Source of the DNA: Carboxylicivirga linearis
GTDB lineage: Bacteria; Bacteroidota; Bacteroidia; Bacteroidales; Marinilabiliaceae
NCBI RefSeq assembly: GCF_018271995.1
Contig: NZ_JAGUCO010000002.1
Coordinates: forward strand, 310,001-374,000
Reading direction: 5' to 3'
Length of the DNA: 64,000 nucleotides
The translations under genes and the position numbers were made by a program. A model generated the notes under the pieces. The model had not been told where the DNA came from. It did not search any database and saw nothing but the letters and a program-made list of their open reading frames with translations. This document shows, piece after piece, positions 54,481 through 64,000 of this stretch; the stretch's first letter is position 1, and every line of letters starts with the position of its first letter.

Positions 54481-55740
54481 TCAACCACAACCTGAAGCAT
54501 TACCGGTACATCCTGAACCACACTTAAATACTTCGGACTTGCATAAGGTTCTTAACTCTGTTCCTTTATACACATGATCAAGTCCCTGATCAATCATTCC
54601 GCTCATTTCTATTACCTTAATACCACTTTTCGAAAGAATTTTTGATGGCTTTGGACCAATTCCACCCACCAACATCGAACGACAATCATTTAAGGTATCA
54701 GCCAGTTCCAACCAGCGCTTATCACCTATTCCTCTATCAGGTGTTGTTCTGATATTAACCAACTTGTAGCCGTTAGGAGTTTCTTTGAATACATGAATAC
54801 GATCTGCCTCACCTAAATGCTGATTAACCAAAATACCTTCCATACTGGCCACCGCCACATATGGTCTTTCTTCACCATCATTTATAGTTAGTTTAGCAGC
54901 TTCAGAAAGCAATTGCGCCGCTTCAGCTGAGTCTTTACCCAGTAGCCCCGCTGCATCGGCCCTGCAGCGTGCACAGTGCGACATAGGTGGCAAATAAGTT
55001 TCAACTTTTTGGCGCAATGCTTTCATCCACTCCGACGATGGTTCTGTTAAATCCTCGAATGGCGTATCTTTAACCGGAAACAATGGAATGGTATTCATTA
55101 AGTCCACTCCCATTTCCGCAATTTTTTCTGCAACTTCTTCAATTTCATTATCGTTAACTCCCGGAATAACAATAGAGTTAACCTTAACAACCATATCTAA
55201 TGATTTCATTTTTTTGATGGCTGCTACTTGTTTCTCAAGAAGGACTTCTCCTGCACTCTTACCAAAATAACCTCTTTTATCGTAACGTACCCATCCATAG
55301 ATTTTCTCCAATGTTTCGGGACGGAAGCTATTTAATGTAACGGTAACATGCGATACATCCAGTTCTTTCAACTCATCAATATAAGGTCCAACGTTTAACC
55401 CATTGGTTGATACACACAACAACATATCAGGAAACTCTTCCTTCACCAATCGTAGTGTCTTCATGGTTTTCTCAGCATTGGCAAACGGATCACCGGGACC
55501 TGCAATACCCACCACTGTTAATTCGGGCATTATATTTTTTAGATTTTTTACGTACTCTAAAGCTTGTTCTGGTTGAAGAACATTACTGGTTACACCAGGT
55601 CTACTCTCATTTACACAGTCGAACTTTCGATTACAGTAATTACACTTCACATTACATTGAGGTGCTACTGGTAAATGAACCCTTGCATTGGTATGATGCG
55701 CTCCCTTATTAAAACACGGATGTTTAGTAAAATCTTTCAT
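54481..55740 (-). CDS. nifB: FeMo-cofactor biosynthesis radical-SAM protein NifB with NifX domain
   Basis: 419 residues. Radical-SAM cysteines C29, C33, C36 in CNVKCNYC; GIAGPGDPFAN is the SAM-binding loop. Residues about 290-400 form the NifX/NafY-like domain (VAVASMEGILVNQHLGEAD), which receives NifB-co. The C-terminal tail is Cys-rich (CGSGCTGNASGCG). It makes the 8Fe core of the cofactor. The 135 bp to the ferredoxin gene include an imperfect CTTCTGCC direct repeat and a 7 bp CAGAAGT/ACTTCTG inverted repeat (54406-54446). Confidence 0.97.
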   Translation of the reverse strand: MKDFTKHPCFNKGAHHTNARVHLPVAPQCNVKCNYCNRKFDCVNESRPGVTSNVLQPEQALEYVKNLKNIMPELTVVGIAGPGDPFANAEKTMKTLRLVKEEFPDMLLCVSTNGLNVGPYIDELKELDVSHVTVTLNSFRPETLEKIYGWVRYDKRGYFGKSAGEVLLEKQVAAIKKMKSLDMVVKVNSIVIPGVNDNEIEEVAEKIAEMGVDLMNTIPLFPVKDTPFEDLTEPSSEWMKALRQKVETYLPPMSHCARCRADAAGLLGKDSAEAAQLLSEAAKLTINDGEERPYVAVASMEGILVNQHLGEADRIHVFKETPNGYKLVNIRTTPDRGIGDKRWLELADTLNDCRSMLVGGIGPKPSKILSKSGIKVIEMSGMIDQGLDHVYKGTELRTLCKSEVFKCGSGCTGNASGCG

Positions 55741-55780
55741 GAGAGTATATTTAAAGAGGTTTATAATCTATAATCGGTTA

Positions 55781-57172
55781 TTAAATGTATTTGTATCCTA
55801 TTGGTGAATTGTCTTGTTTATATTCAATCAGTGAATTCACTATTCGATCAAACAATTCTTGTGTGCCTTCATAGCCAATATGCTTAATTCGTTGACCACC
55901 CAGGCGATCGTGAATAGGAAATCCGACACGAACAATAGGTATTTTTAAATCGCGGGCTATGTAATATCCTTTACTGTTACCCACTATAAAGTCAGGATTA
56001 AGCTCATGAGCCTGTTCATTTATTTGTTCAAAATCCGAATCAGACATCACTTTAATGGTTTCAGCATTTGAAGGACAATAGTGCTTTAATCTTTCTGTTA
56101 GATTATTATTGGCTCCGCTGGCTGCTAGTATCACTTCCACACCTATTTCATCAAGAAAAGCACAGATACCCAATACTAAATCTTCTTCGCCGTACACAAT
56201 AGCTTTTTTACCAAAAACATATTTATGTCCATCGGCATATGAATCTAATAAGCGCGCTCTTTGTGATTCGTACTTATCAGGCATTTCGTAACCGCTCACC
56301 TTACCAATATTTTCGAATAAGGTATCGGTTGCTTTTACTCCAATAGGTAAAATGGTTTGATGATTTGTTACACCATGTTCTTTTTCTAACCAGGCAGCAG
56401 CACTTAAATTCCCGCTATTATTTTTACCAACACTTACTTTAGTAAATTCACCCATTTCAAAAGTAGCCTTAGCACCACCGCTTAACTTGATATCTTTAAT
56501 GGATGTGCCTCCTTTAGGAACTCTGTAATACTTATCCCAGGCACCGTTATCAAGTGTATCGGAATAATCGGGTAAAATGGTAGCATCCAAACCGCAATCA
56601 GCAAATATTTCTTTTAAATGACGAATATCAGCCGGAGAAACCAGGTTAGGCAACACATTTACCTTATCGTTAGGAGTATTATCCTTGGCATATGTTTTTA
56701 CCATTTGTAATATGGTGGCATGAAAACCATCCATATGCGTTCCCTGATAACTTGGTGTTGAAACCGTAAATAAATCAGGCCATTCCTCCTCATTAGTCAG
56801 GCTTTTGATATGTTTCAACATCAGAGCCACATCTTCACCAATGGTTTCACTCAGACAAGTGGTTGCTACACCTACAGCCTTTGGTTTGTACTGACCAATT
56901 ACGTTTCCTAATGCAACTTTCAGATTTTCGGCTCCACCAAAAATGGTGGTTTCTTCACTAAAGTTGGATGATGCAATATCAACGGGTTCTTTATAATGAC
57001 TGATCATATATCTGCGGATGTAAGTGGCACATCCTTGCGAACCATGAATGACAGGAACACATCCTTCGATGCCTTTTAAGGCAATGCTGGCGCCCAGTGG
57101 CGAACACAACTTACATGCGTTACGCGTTGAAACAAAAGGGCGTATATCTTTTAATCTTGGTAACTTATCCAT
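55781..57172 (-). CDS. nifN: Nitrogenase cofactor scaffold protein NifN
   Basis: 463 residues, NifK-like. Cys20 and Cys23 (NACKLCSPLGA) and Cys48 (HGSQGC) correspond to cluster-binding positions, with TTCLSETIGEDV further on. It pairs with NifE as the scaffold on which NifB-co is matured with molybdenum and homocitrate. It begins 2 bp after nifE, so translation is probably coupled. Confidence 0.94.
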   Translation of the reverse strand: MDKLPRLKDIRPFVSTRNACKLCSPLGASIALKGIEGCVPVIHGSQGCATYIRRYMISHYKEPVDIASSNFSEETTIFGGAENLKVALGNVIGQYKPKAVGVATTCLSETIGEDVALMLKHIKSLTNEEEWPDLFTVSTPSYQGTHMDGFHATILQMVKTYAKDNTPNDKVNVLPNLVSPADIRHLKEIFADCGLDATILPDYSDTLDNGAWDKYYRVPKGGTSIKDIKLSGGAKATFEMGEFTKVSVGKNNSGNLSAAAWLEKEHGVTNHQTILPIGVKATDTLFENIGKVSGYEMPDKYESQRARLLDSYADGHKYVFGKKAIVYGEEDLVLGICAFLDEIGVEVILAASGANNNLTERLKHYCPSNAETIKVMSDSDFEQINEQAHELNPDFIVGNSKGYYIARDLKIPIVRVGFPIHDRLGGQRIKHIGYEGTQELFDRIVNSLIEYKQDNSPIGYKYI

Positions 57173-57174
57173 AG

Positions 57175-58542
57175 CTATTCATTTTCGGTGGTTGATGATG
57201 ATGGTCTGTTGAAAAACTGCCATACCGGGCTGCAAACCGATGCATACACCTCTTTGGCAAAGTTTAACATGCCTTCGTATCCGGCCAAGGCTTCCTTGCG
57301 TTCGTGGTTATGATCGCAAAAACCTAAACCAAGTTTGTAAGCTATGGGGCGTTCTTTAACACCACCAATGAATAAGTCTACTCCTTTTTCTTTCACAAAT
57401 TCCGATAATTCATTTGGGTTGGAGTCATCTACAATAACAGTTCCTGCGTCGCAAAGCTTTGTTAAAAGGTTATAATCGTCTTTATTACCTGTTTGCGAGC
57501 CAACAACCGCAGTTTCCATTCCCAATAAACGCAAGGCTTTTACCAGGCTGATTGCTTTAAAAGCACCACCAACATAAATAGCTGCTTTTTTACCGGTTAA
57601 TTTTTGTTTGTATGGTTCAAGAGCCGGAATTAACTCTTGTATTTCGTTGGAAACTAATGTACGGGCTTTATTCAACATCTCATCATTTTTAAAGAATGAG
57701 GCAACCTCGTACAAAGCTTCAGACATATCTTCAATTCCGAAGTATGAAACCTTTTTAAACGGTATACCATACTTCTCTTTCATTTCTTTGGCCAGATGCA
57801 TCATCGATCCGGAGCACTGAACCACGTTTAATGAAGCTTTATGGCATTTACGTATTTCGTTTATACGTCCATCACCTGTTAAGCAGGTAATAATATTAAC
57901 ACCAATACGCTCATAATAATCTTTTAAGATCCAAAGTTCACCTGCCAGGTTAAAGTCACCCAGTATATTAATACTGTATTCAGGTGCTTGGTAATCATCA
58001 TCGGTACCAACTAATGTTGAAAGTGCGTCGCAAGCAGCTTTGTATCCATCTTTTTTGGTTCCTTTAAATCCTTCAGCCATCACAGGTATTACATCAATAC
58101 CTTGCTCTTTTGATACTTCTCTACAAACAGCGTCTACATCATCTCCAATAACGCCAACAATACAAGTTGAGTAAACAAAAGCAGCTTTGGGATTATACGA
58201 TTCTATTAATTCAGTTAAAGCTTTTTTCAGTTTGGGTTCACCGCCAAAAACTACATCTTTCTCTCTCAGGTCGGTTGAGAAACTTAAGCGGTGTAATTGA
58301 GGTCCTGATGACATTGCTCCACGTATATCCCAGGTGTAGGCCGCACACCCTATAGGGCCATGGATTAAATGCAGTGCATCAGCAATAGGGTAAAGTACCA
58401 CCCTTGATCCACAGAAAACACAAGCTCTTTGACTAACACTACCTGCCGTACTTTTCTTTTCACAAGCCAAGTCGTGCTCTGAGCTTCCTATGGTATGTAT
58501 TTGAGTATTTCTTTCTTTTATTAACCTTTCCATCGTCGTCAT
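57175..58542 (-). CDS. nifE: Nitrogenase cofactor scaffold protein NifE
   Basis: 455 residues, NifD-like. Cys41, Cys44 (RACVFCGSR), Cys66 (HGPIGC) and Cys127 (YSTCIVGVIGDD) are the cluster-region cysteines; NVVQCSGSMMHLA has the cofactor-site cysteine equivalent to NifD Cys275. No P-cluster-type complete set is expected in NifEN. It is separated from nifK by 377 bp of untranslated DNA, the only large gap in the cluster. Confidence 0.95.
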   Translation of the reverse strand: MTTMERLIKERNTQIHTIGSSEHDLACEKKSTAGSVSQRACVFCGSRVVLYPIADALHLIHGPIGCAAYTWDIRGAMSSGPQLHRLSFSTDLREKDVVFGGEPKLKKALTELIESYNPKAAFVYSTCIVGVIGDDVDAVCREVSKEQGIDVIPVMAEGFKGTKKDGYKAACDALSTLVGTDDDYQAPEYSINILGDFNLAGELWILKDYYERIGVNIITCLTGDGRINEIRKCHKASLNVVQCSGSMMHLAKEMKEKYGIPFKKVSYFGIEDMSEALYEVASFFKNDEMLNKARTLVSNEIQELIPALEPYKQKLTGKKAAIYVGGAFKAISLVKALRLLGMETAVVGSQTGNKDDYNLLTKLCDAGTVIVDDSNPNELSEFVKEKGVDLFIGGVKERPIAYKLGLGFCDHNHERKEALAGYEGMLNFAKEVYASVCSPVWQFFNRPSSSTTENE

Positions 58543-58919
58543 TTTTATAGGTTAATTACCTCTATTTTGTAGTATCATTATCTATTAGAAACAGTCAATA
58601 ATGATTGGAGTATTAAAAAAACCGGAGAAGTAGCCCATTTGAAACGTCAAGAGTAAATGGTGTATGATGCATTACAAAGGTCAATCTAATTTTAGAGAGA
58701 ATGTTATAGCAGACACATTTCAAAGTTGATGAGAGCTATCTTACAACCGGTTGTTTTATTTTTTATTTCAAACAAACTTTTTTGCTTGAAGAAATGGATT
58801 GACGAGAAAGGAAGCAGGAGAATGAATATTTAAAACTGGAATGTGTCATAAAAGGTAGAGAAAAACTTCTCCTGCTCCCTGGTCATCAATTCATTTATTA
58901 TAGGCTCAATAAATTGCAA
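58543..58919 (-). other. Structured untranslated region between nifK and nifE
   Basis: 377 bp without a credible ORF. It contains an inverted repeat AGCAGGAGAA (58813-58822) / TTCTCCTGCT (58867-58876) soon after the nifK stop, and a 12 bp perfect palindrome ACAACCGGTTGT at 58743-58754. I found no TAnnTTTG or sigma-54 promoter on the minus strand. A role in lowering nifEN relative to nifHDK, by partial termination or by mRNA processing, is likely. Confidence 0.55.
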
Positions 58920-60302
58920 TTACATTGTCAATTCTACTTTCTCATCCGGACAAGTAGCATCCTGGTAGTTCATGATCTCATTAAGCATCTTTTCTAAGAT
59001 ACGGATACCTCCCATGTAACCTAAAGTTGGGAAGTAGCTATGTCCAACTCTATCTAGGATAGGGAATCCCATTCTTACGAAAGGAATGTTTTCATCACGA
59101 GCAATATACTTACCGTATGTATTACCCATTAACAAATCAACTCCCTCTTCCTTAATCCATTGGTGCATTAAGAACATATCTGCTTGTGGACCGTTTTTAA
59201 ATTTAGCTTCAGGGCAACGCTCGCTTAATAATTCGCTCATGCGTTTTTCGAATTTCTTACCAGGAGTACCAGATACGATGTAAACAGGCTTCATATCCAT
59301 ATCTAATAAGAACTCTGTCAATGGGATTAATTGATCAGGATCACCATAAAGAGCAACACGCTTACCATATAGGTATTGGTGCATATCAGTGATTAAATCC
59401 ATTAATTTACCACGTTCGTCGCTGATTGATTCTGGTACAGAAACTCCAGCTACTTTAGATAATGCTTGAATGAAACGGTCTGTTGCCTTGATACCAATAG
59501 GTAGATCTTCCTGAGTAAAGGCTACTTTACAACTGTTATCCAAAGCAATAGCAGCTTTATTGGTTGCCCATTCTCCAAGAGCTAACGTATGAAGACTATC
59601 ACCCATGCTTACCATTTCAGGAATAGTAGTTCCTCCTTTTGGATACATAGCGTACTTACCTGTCATTGGGGTATCTAACACGTCAGAGGTATCAGGCAAC
59701 AATACGTTGTTTATTTTCATCAAGCCCATGATACGCTTCAGTTCTTTCATATCTGAAGGCTCAACCCAACCTGACAATAAGTTGATTTGATTAATCAGTT
59801 TGTCAGTTTTTGTAGGGAAATATTTTACAATTCCTTCCAACATGTTGGCATAACCAGTAACGTGGCTTCCTACATAACTTGGTGTTGGCGCTTGAATAAC
59901 GTGCTTTCCTTCTGGAATTTTACCATCAGTTTTTGCTTTGGTAACAATCTGACCTAAGTCATCACCAATTGTTTCTGATAAACAAGTTGAGTGAACAGCG
60001 ATAATATCTGGTTCGTAAATTTGGAAGATATTTCCAATTGCTTGCAACAGGTTACTTTGTCCACCAAATACTGAAGATCCTTCGGTAAATGAACTGGTGG
60101 CAGCCATTACTGGCTCTTTATAGTGACGTGTTAAGGCACTTCGGTGATATGAGCAACATCCTTGCGAACCGTGGCTATGTGGTAAACATCCATGAATACC
60201 AAGGGCTGCGTACATGGCTCCTACCGGCTGACAAGTTTTAGCCGGGTTTACGGTTAAAGCCTTTCTTTCTTTTACTTTATCTGTTGTATGACGTAATAAC
60301 AT
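58920..60302 (-). CDS. nifK: Nitrogenase molybdenum-iron protein beta chain
   Basis: 460 residues, short because the N-terminal extension of group I NifK is missing, as usual in anaerobes. P-cluster ligands are Cys24 (PAKTCQPVGA), Cys49 (HGSQGC) and Cys107 (HSTCLSETIGDD). It lies 11 bp after nifD and forms the alpha2-beta2 enzyme with it. Confidence 0.96.
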   Translation of the reverse strand: MLLRHTTDKVKERKALTVNPAKTCQPVGAMYAALGIHGCLPHSHGSQGCCSYHRSALTRHYKEPVMAATSSFTEGSSVFGGQSNLLQAIGNIFQIYEPDIIAVHSTCLSETIGDDLGQIVTKAKTDGKIPEGKHVIQAPTPSYVGSHVTGYANMLEGIVKYFPTKTDKLINQINLLSGWVEPSDMKELKRIMGLMKINNVLLPDTSDVLDTPMTGKYAMYPKGGTTIPEMVSMGDSLHTLALGEWATNKAAIALDNSCKVAFTQEDLPIGIKATDRFIQALSKVAGVSVPESISDERGKLMDLITDMHQYLYGKRVALYGDPDQLIPLTEFLLDMDMKPVYIVSGTPGKKFEKRMSELLSERCPEAKFKNGPQADMFLMHQWIKEEGVDLLMGNTYGKYIARDENIPFVRMGFPILDRVGHSYFPTLGYMGGIRILEKMLNEIMNYQDATCPDEKVELTM

Positions 60303-60313
60303 ATTGTATCCTC

Positions 60314-61954
60314 CTATCCGTTAAAAGCGAAACTTCCTACAATCTCTGGCTCTGATTTCCATGGTGCATCAACCATCTTCCAGATATCGGTACCTAACAT
60401 TCTTTCCATTTCAACATAGAAATTGATAGCTCCTTCAAATCCGGCATATGGACCACCATAATCATAAGAGTGTAACTGCTTTAAAGGCACCCCTAATTTC
60501 TGAACCACATATTTTTCTTTAATCCCTGCACAGAACATATCTGGCTTGTAGAACTCAATTAACTTTTCAGTTTCCCAATGGTTAACATCATCAATTACCA
60601 ACGAATTCTTTTTCATCTCAGGCATCATTCCAACATAATCGCTGAATTCCATACCTTTTTCTTCCATTGCTTTTTTCTTGGCAACTAAATCATCGCGGAA
60701 AAGCTCTTCATCTTTAGTAACGGTAATCTCTTCGATGTTACGTGAATCAGCATCAATTTTGATGTTTGGAATTACGTGACGTCCTTCATAGTCATCGCGG
60801 TGAGCAAACTCATAACCGGCAGAAACAGTAGTAACACCTAGTTCATTGAAAAGATCCTGATAGTGGTGAGCACGTGATCCTCCTACGAACATCATGGCTA
60901 ATTTACCTTCAGTTTTTGGCTTCACAGCTGCTTTTACAGCTTCTACCTTAGCCATTTCTCTTGCAACGATTTCTTCCACTTTAGCCGTTAATTCCGCATC
61001 ATCGAAAAACTCAGCTACTTTGCGAAGCGACTTAGCAGTACCTTCAGCACTAATGAAGTTTACTTTAAACCAAGGAATACCGTATTTTTCTTCCATCATC
61101 TCAGCGATGTAGTTGATAGAACGGTGACACATTACAAGGTTTAAGTCAGCAGTGTGTGAGTATTCCATACTCTTGATAGTAGAGTTTCCTGAGAAAGTAG
61201 ATAGCAACTCTATACCAGCTTCTTCGAACAAACGCTCTAATTCAAAAGCATCACCACCAATATTATATTCACCTAACAGGTTAATTTGGAATTTACCTTT
61301 ACGATCGCGATCGTTAAGACCTACTACGTTTTTAAACACCTGATTGTTGGCAATATGGTGACCAGCAGACTGTGATACACCGCGATAACCTTCACAACTA
61401 AAACCAAAAATATTAATTCCAGTTTCTTCTTTCATCTCGCGGGCTACTGCATGAACATCATCACCAATCAAACCTACAGGACATGTTGAGAAAATACCTA
61501 TTGCTTTTGGATTGAAAAGTTCCATTGCTTCGCGGATAGCATCTTTTAGTTTAGCCTCTCCACCGAATACGATGTTCTCATCTTGCATATCTGTTGAGAA
61601 AGCGTACATCATGAAGTTATCCTCTCCCTCAGCTGGGCGGGTTTGGTTACGGCGCGTCAACCATGCGTAGAAACTACATCCGATAGGACCGTGAACTAAG
61701 TTGATAATGTCGCGTGTAGGTCCTAATACTACCCCTTTACAACCAGCATAAGTACAACCTCTTTGAGTAATAATTCCAGGAATAGTACGTATGTTAGCTT
61801 GAATTTCTTGCTCTTCAGAAGGGTCGTTAACAACCATCCCTTTCTTACGTTTCTTAGCAATTTTTGTAGGGTATTTAGCCAATATCTCATCCATCAATTC
61901 TGATGGATCTGGCAATCCGTTTGTGATATCTTTCTTTTTTACCATTGCACTCAT
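60314..61954 (-). CDS. nifD: Nitrogenase molybdenum-iron protein alpha chain
   Basis: 546 residues, about 50 longer than group I NifD because of an insertion around 395-450 (VTKDEELFRDDLVAKKKAM), as in clostridial and other anaerobe enzymes. P-cluster ligands Cys67 (RGCTYAGCKG), Cys93 (HGPIGC) and Cys158 (FSTCPVGLIGDD); FeMo-cofactor ligands Cys276 (VMCHRSINYI) and His495 (QLHSYDYGGPY); His199/His200 (SAGHHIAN) include the homologue of catalytic His195. No anfG/vnfG is present, so it is a Mo enzyme. 3 bp from nifI2. Confidence 0.97.
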   Translation of the reverse strand: MSAMVKKKDITNGLPDPSELMDEILAKYPTKIAKKRKKGMVVNDPSEEQEIQANIRTIPGIITQRGCTYAGCKGVVLGPTRDIINLVHGPIGCSFYAWLTRRNQTRPAEGEDNFMMYAFSTDMQDENIVFGGEAKLKDAIREAMELFNPKAIGIFSTCPVGLIGDDVHAVAREMKEETGINIFGFSCEGYRGVSQSAGHHIANNQVFKNVVGLNDRDRKGKFQINLLGEYNIGGDAFELERLFEEAGIELLSTFSGNSTIKSMEYSHTADLNLVMCHRSINYIAEMMEEKYGIPWFKVNFISAEGTAKSLRKVAEFFDDAELTAKVEEIVAREMAKVEAVKAAVKPKTEGKLAMMFVGGSRAHHYQDLFNELGVTTVSAGYEFAHRDDYEGRHVIPNIKIDADSRNIEEITVTKDEELFRDDLVAKKKAMEEKGMEFSDYVGMMPEMKKNSLVIDDVNHWETEKLIEFYKPDMFCAGIKEKYVVQKLGVPLKQLHSYDYGGPYAGFEGAINFYVEMERMLGTDIWKMVDAPWKSEPEIVGSFAFNG

Positions 61955-61957
61955 TTT

Positions 61958-62338
61958 TTAAATATCCAACACTGCATCTCCGCTTTCGCCGGTTCTAACG
62001 CTGATTGCTTCTCCCATTGGAAGGACGAAAATTTTTCCGTCACCAGGTCCCGGTGTTTGGTTAGCTTCGATAATTGTTTCAACACATGTTTCCACTTTAT
62101 TGCTTGGTACTACAATTTGTATTACTCTTTGTGGACGCAAACGCGGTTCTTTTCCCAGAAGTTCAAGTGCCTCAGGAGTATCGTTTTTAGCTCCTTCTAT
62201 TACTTTAGCATCCCATAAGCCTTTTCCTCTACCAAAAACTTTACCTGTTGCAGTCATTGAAGTGATACCTGCATCTCTTAAAGCTCTTTTGGTTTCGTTC
62301 ATCTTATCGATGCGAATTATGGCCATTACACATTTCAT
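61958..62338 (-). CDS. nifI2: PII-like nitrogenase regulator NifI2
   Basis: 126 residues with the PII fold (MKCVMAIIRIDKMNETKRALRDAG, PGPGDGKIFVLP) and a longer T-loop than GlnB (VFGRGKGLWDAKVIEGAKND). In methanogens NifI1/NifI2 together bind NifDK and shut it off when 2-oxoglutarate is low. No uridylylation tyrosine is evident in the T-loop. Its position between nifH and nifD is typical. Confidence 0.93.
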   Translation of the reverse strand: MKCVMAIIRIDKMNETKRALRDAGITSMTATGKVFGRGKGLWDAKVIEGAKNDTPEALELLGKEPRLRPQRVIQIVVPSNKVETCVETIIEANQTPGPGDGKIFVLPMGEAISVRTGESGDAVLDI

Positions 62339-62457
62339 ATGCTTAATTTTTTAATGGTCATATGAAACTTACCGAAATCAGTACTAATCTTTATTTGTTA
62401 AAGAGGAATGGTACCCAGCACCTTTTTCGGTTAGTTACATAGATTCAGGTTAATTGA

Positions 62458-62784
62458 TTAAAGTTCCTTACTACCTCTACTGATAGTGTATGATTCGTCA
62501 ACTGGCGAAATAAAGATTTTACCATCTCCGAATGCACCTTTAGGTTCAGTGCGGGCTGCTTCCATAATAGTAGTTACTGCAAAGTCTTTATCTTCGTCTT
62601 TTACTACCATCAACAACATTTCTTTTGGAAGCTCATCATAAGTAACATCACCAATTTTAATACCTCGCTGCTTACCACGACCTACAACAGGCATTTTTGT
62701 AACAGCTATGTAACCAGCTTCGAATAAAGCTTTCAATACTTTACTTGTTTTTTCAGGGCGAACAATCGCTTTTATCATTAACAT
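62458..62784 (-). CDS. nifI1: PII-like nitrogenase regulator NifI1
   Basis: 108 residues. MLMIKAIVRPEKTSKVLKALFEAG and AFGDGKIFISPVDE are PII signatures; the T-loop reads VVGRGKQRGIKIGDVTYDEL. It acts with NifI2 in ammonia switch-off of nitrogenase. It follows nifH by 69 bp; 119 bp without features separate it from nifI2. Confidence 0.93.
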   Translation of the reverse strand: MLMIKAIVRPEKTSKVLKALFEAGYIAVTKMPVVGRGKQRGIKIGDVTYDELPKEMLLMVVKDEDKDFAVTTIMEAARTEPKGAFGDGKIFISPVDESYTISRGSKEL

Positions 62785-62853
62785 AGTCGATTCGTTTTAG
62801 TAAGTTATTTGTCTGAGTTTAATTTATTATTTACCAATCGTTTGACTAACAAA

Positions 62854-64000
<1,147 letters not shown>

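Noticed and set aside
58737-58760. ACAACCGGTTGT palindrome as an independent operator for nifEN
   Set aside because: No promoter is visible near it on the minus strand, so only the structure is reported.

Overview
The window is AT-rich DNA from a member of the Bacteroidota. Evidence: a SusC/SusD pair, many lipoproteins with short hydrophobic signals, a type IX secretion C-terminal domain, a membrane-anchored Y_Y_Y/LuxR regulator, and several promoters of the TTTG-N18-20-TAnnTTTG type peculiar to this phylum. The nitrogenase cluster is of the anaerobe type (nifI1 and nifI2 between nifH and nifD, long NifD, short NifK). I infer an anaerobic or facultative, polysaccharide-degrading, probably marine Bacteroidales/Marinilabiliales-like organism; the rank is a guess.

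Layout. 1-12.5 kb (minus strand): a polysaccharide utilisation locus, read as susC, susD, a two-LamG surface lipoprotein, three tandem GH144-like (Glycoamylase-domain) glucanases and a sulfatase cut by the window edge. 12.9-15.7 kb (plus): the divergent membrane regulator expected to sense the released oligosaccharide. 15.9-20.4 kb: a small STAS-like orphan, ahpC-ahpF peroxide defence, and an MFS exporter. 20.4-24.8 kb (minus): a DUF481 outer-membrane protein, HrpB helicase, TPR protein. 24.9-30.1 kb (minus): the threonine operon thrA, homoserine kinase candidate, thrC, preceded by a leader peptide with seven consecutive Thr codons. 30.4-37.3 kb: orphan sugar-binding lipoprotein, AddA-like helicase-nuclease, short MCP-like protein, flavin reductase, small outer-membrane protein. 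37.3-39.0 kb (minus): pyrB-pyrI with an upstream leader ORF that runs through a U-rich tract and an intrinsic terminator. 39.1-42.4 kb: tricorn-type protease. 42.8-52.5 kb (plus, mostly): STAS-like paralogue, GH30 glycosidase, two paralogous lipoproteins sharing promoter and terminator, PLP dehydratase, a short sigma-54 promoter/terminator unit, lrgAB, and a T9SS-exported alpha/beta hydrolase. 52.8-63.7 kb (minus): nifH-I1-I2-D-K-E-N-B-ferredoxin-nifV.

How the genes work together. The locus at the left imports and cleaves a glucan, probably sulfated. The nif cluster encodes a molybdenum nitrogenase, its cofactor scaffold (NifEN), NifB for the cofactor core, homocitrate synthase, a [2Fe-2S] ferredoxin and two PII-like proteins for post-translational switch-off. 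The most interesting non-coding signals are the two transcription-attenuation leaders (thr and pyrBI), tandem palindromes at ahpC, a duplicated promoter box in front of two lipoprotein genes, a perfect sigma-54 promoter closely followed by a terminator, and structured untranslated DNA between nifK and nifE.

All calls come from reading the sequence; no database search or folding program was run.
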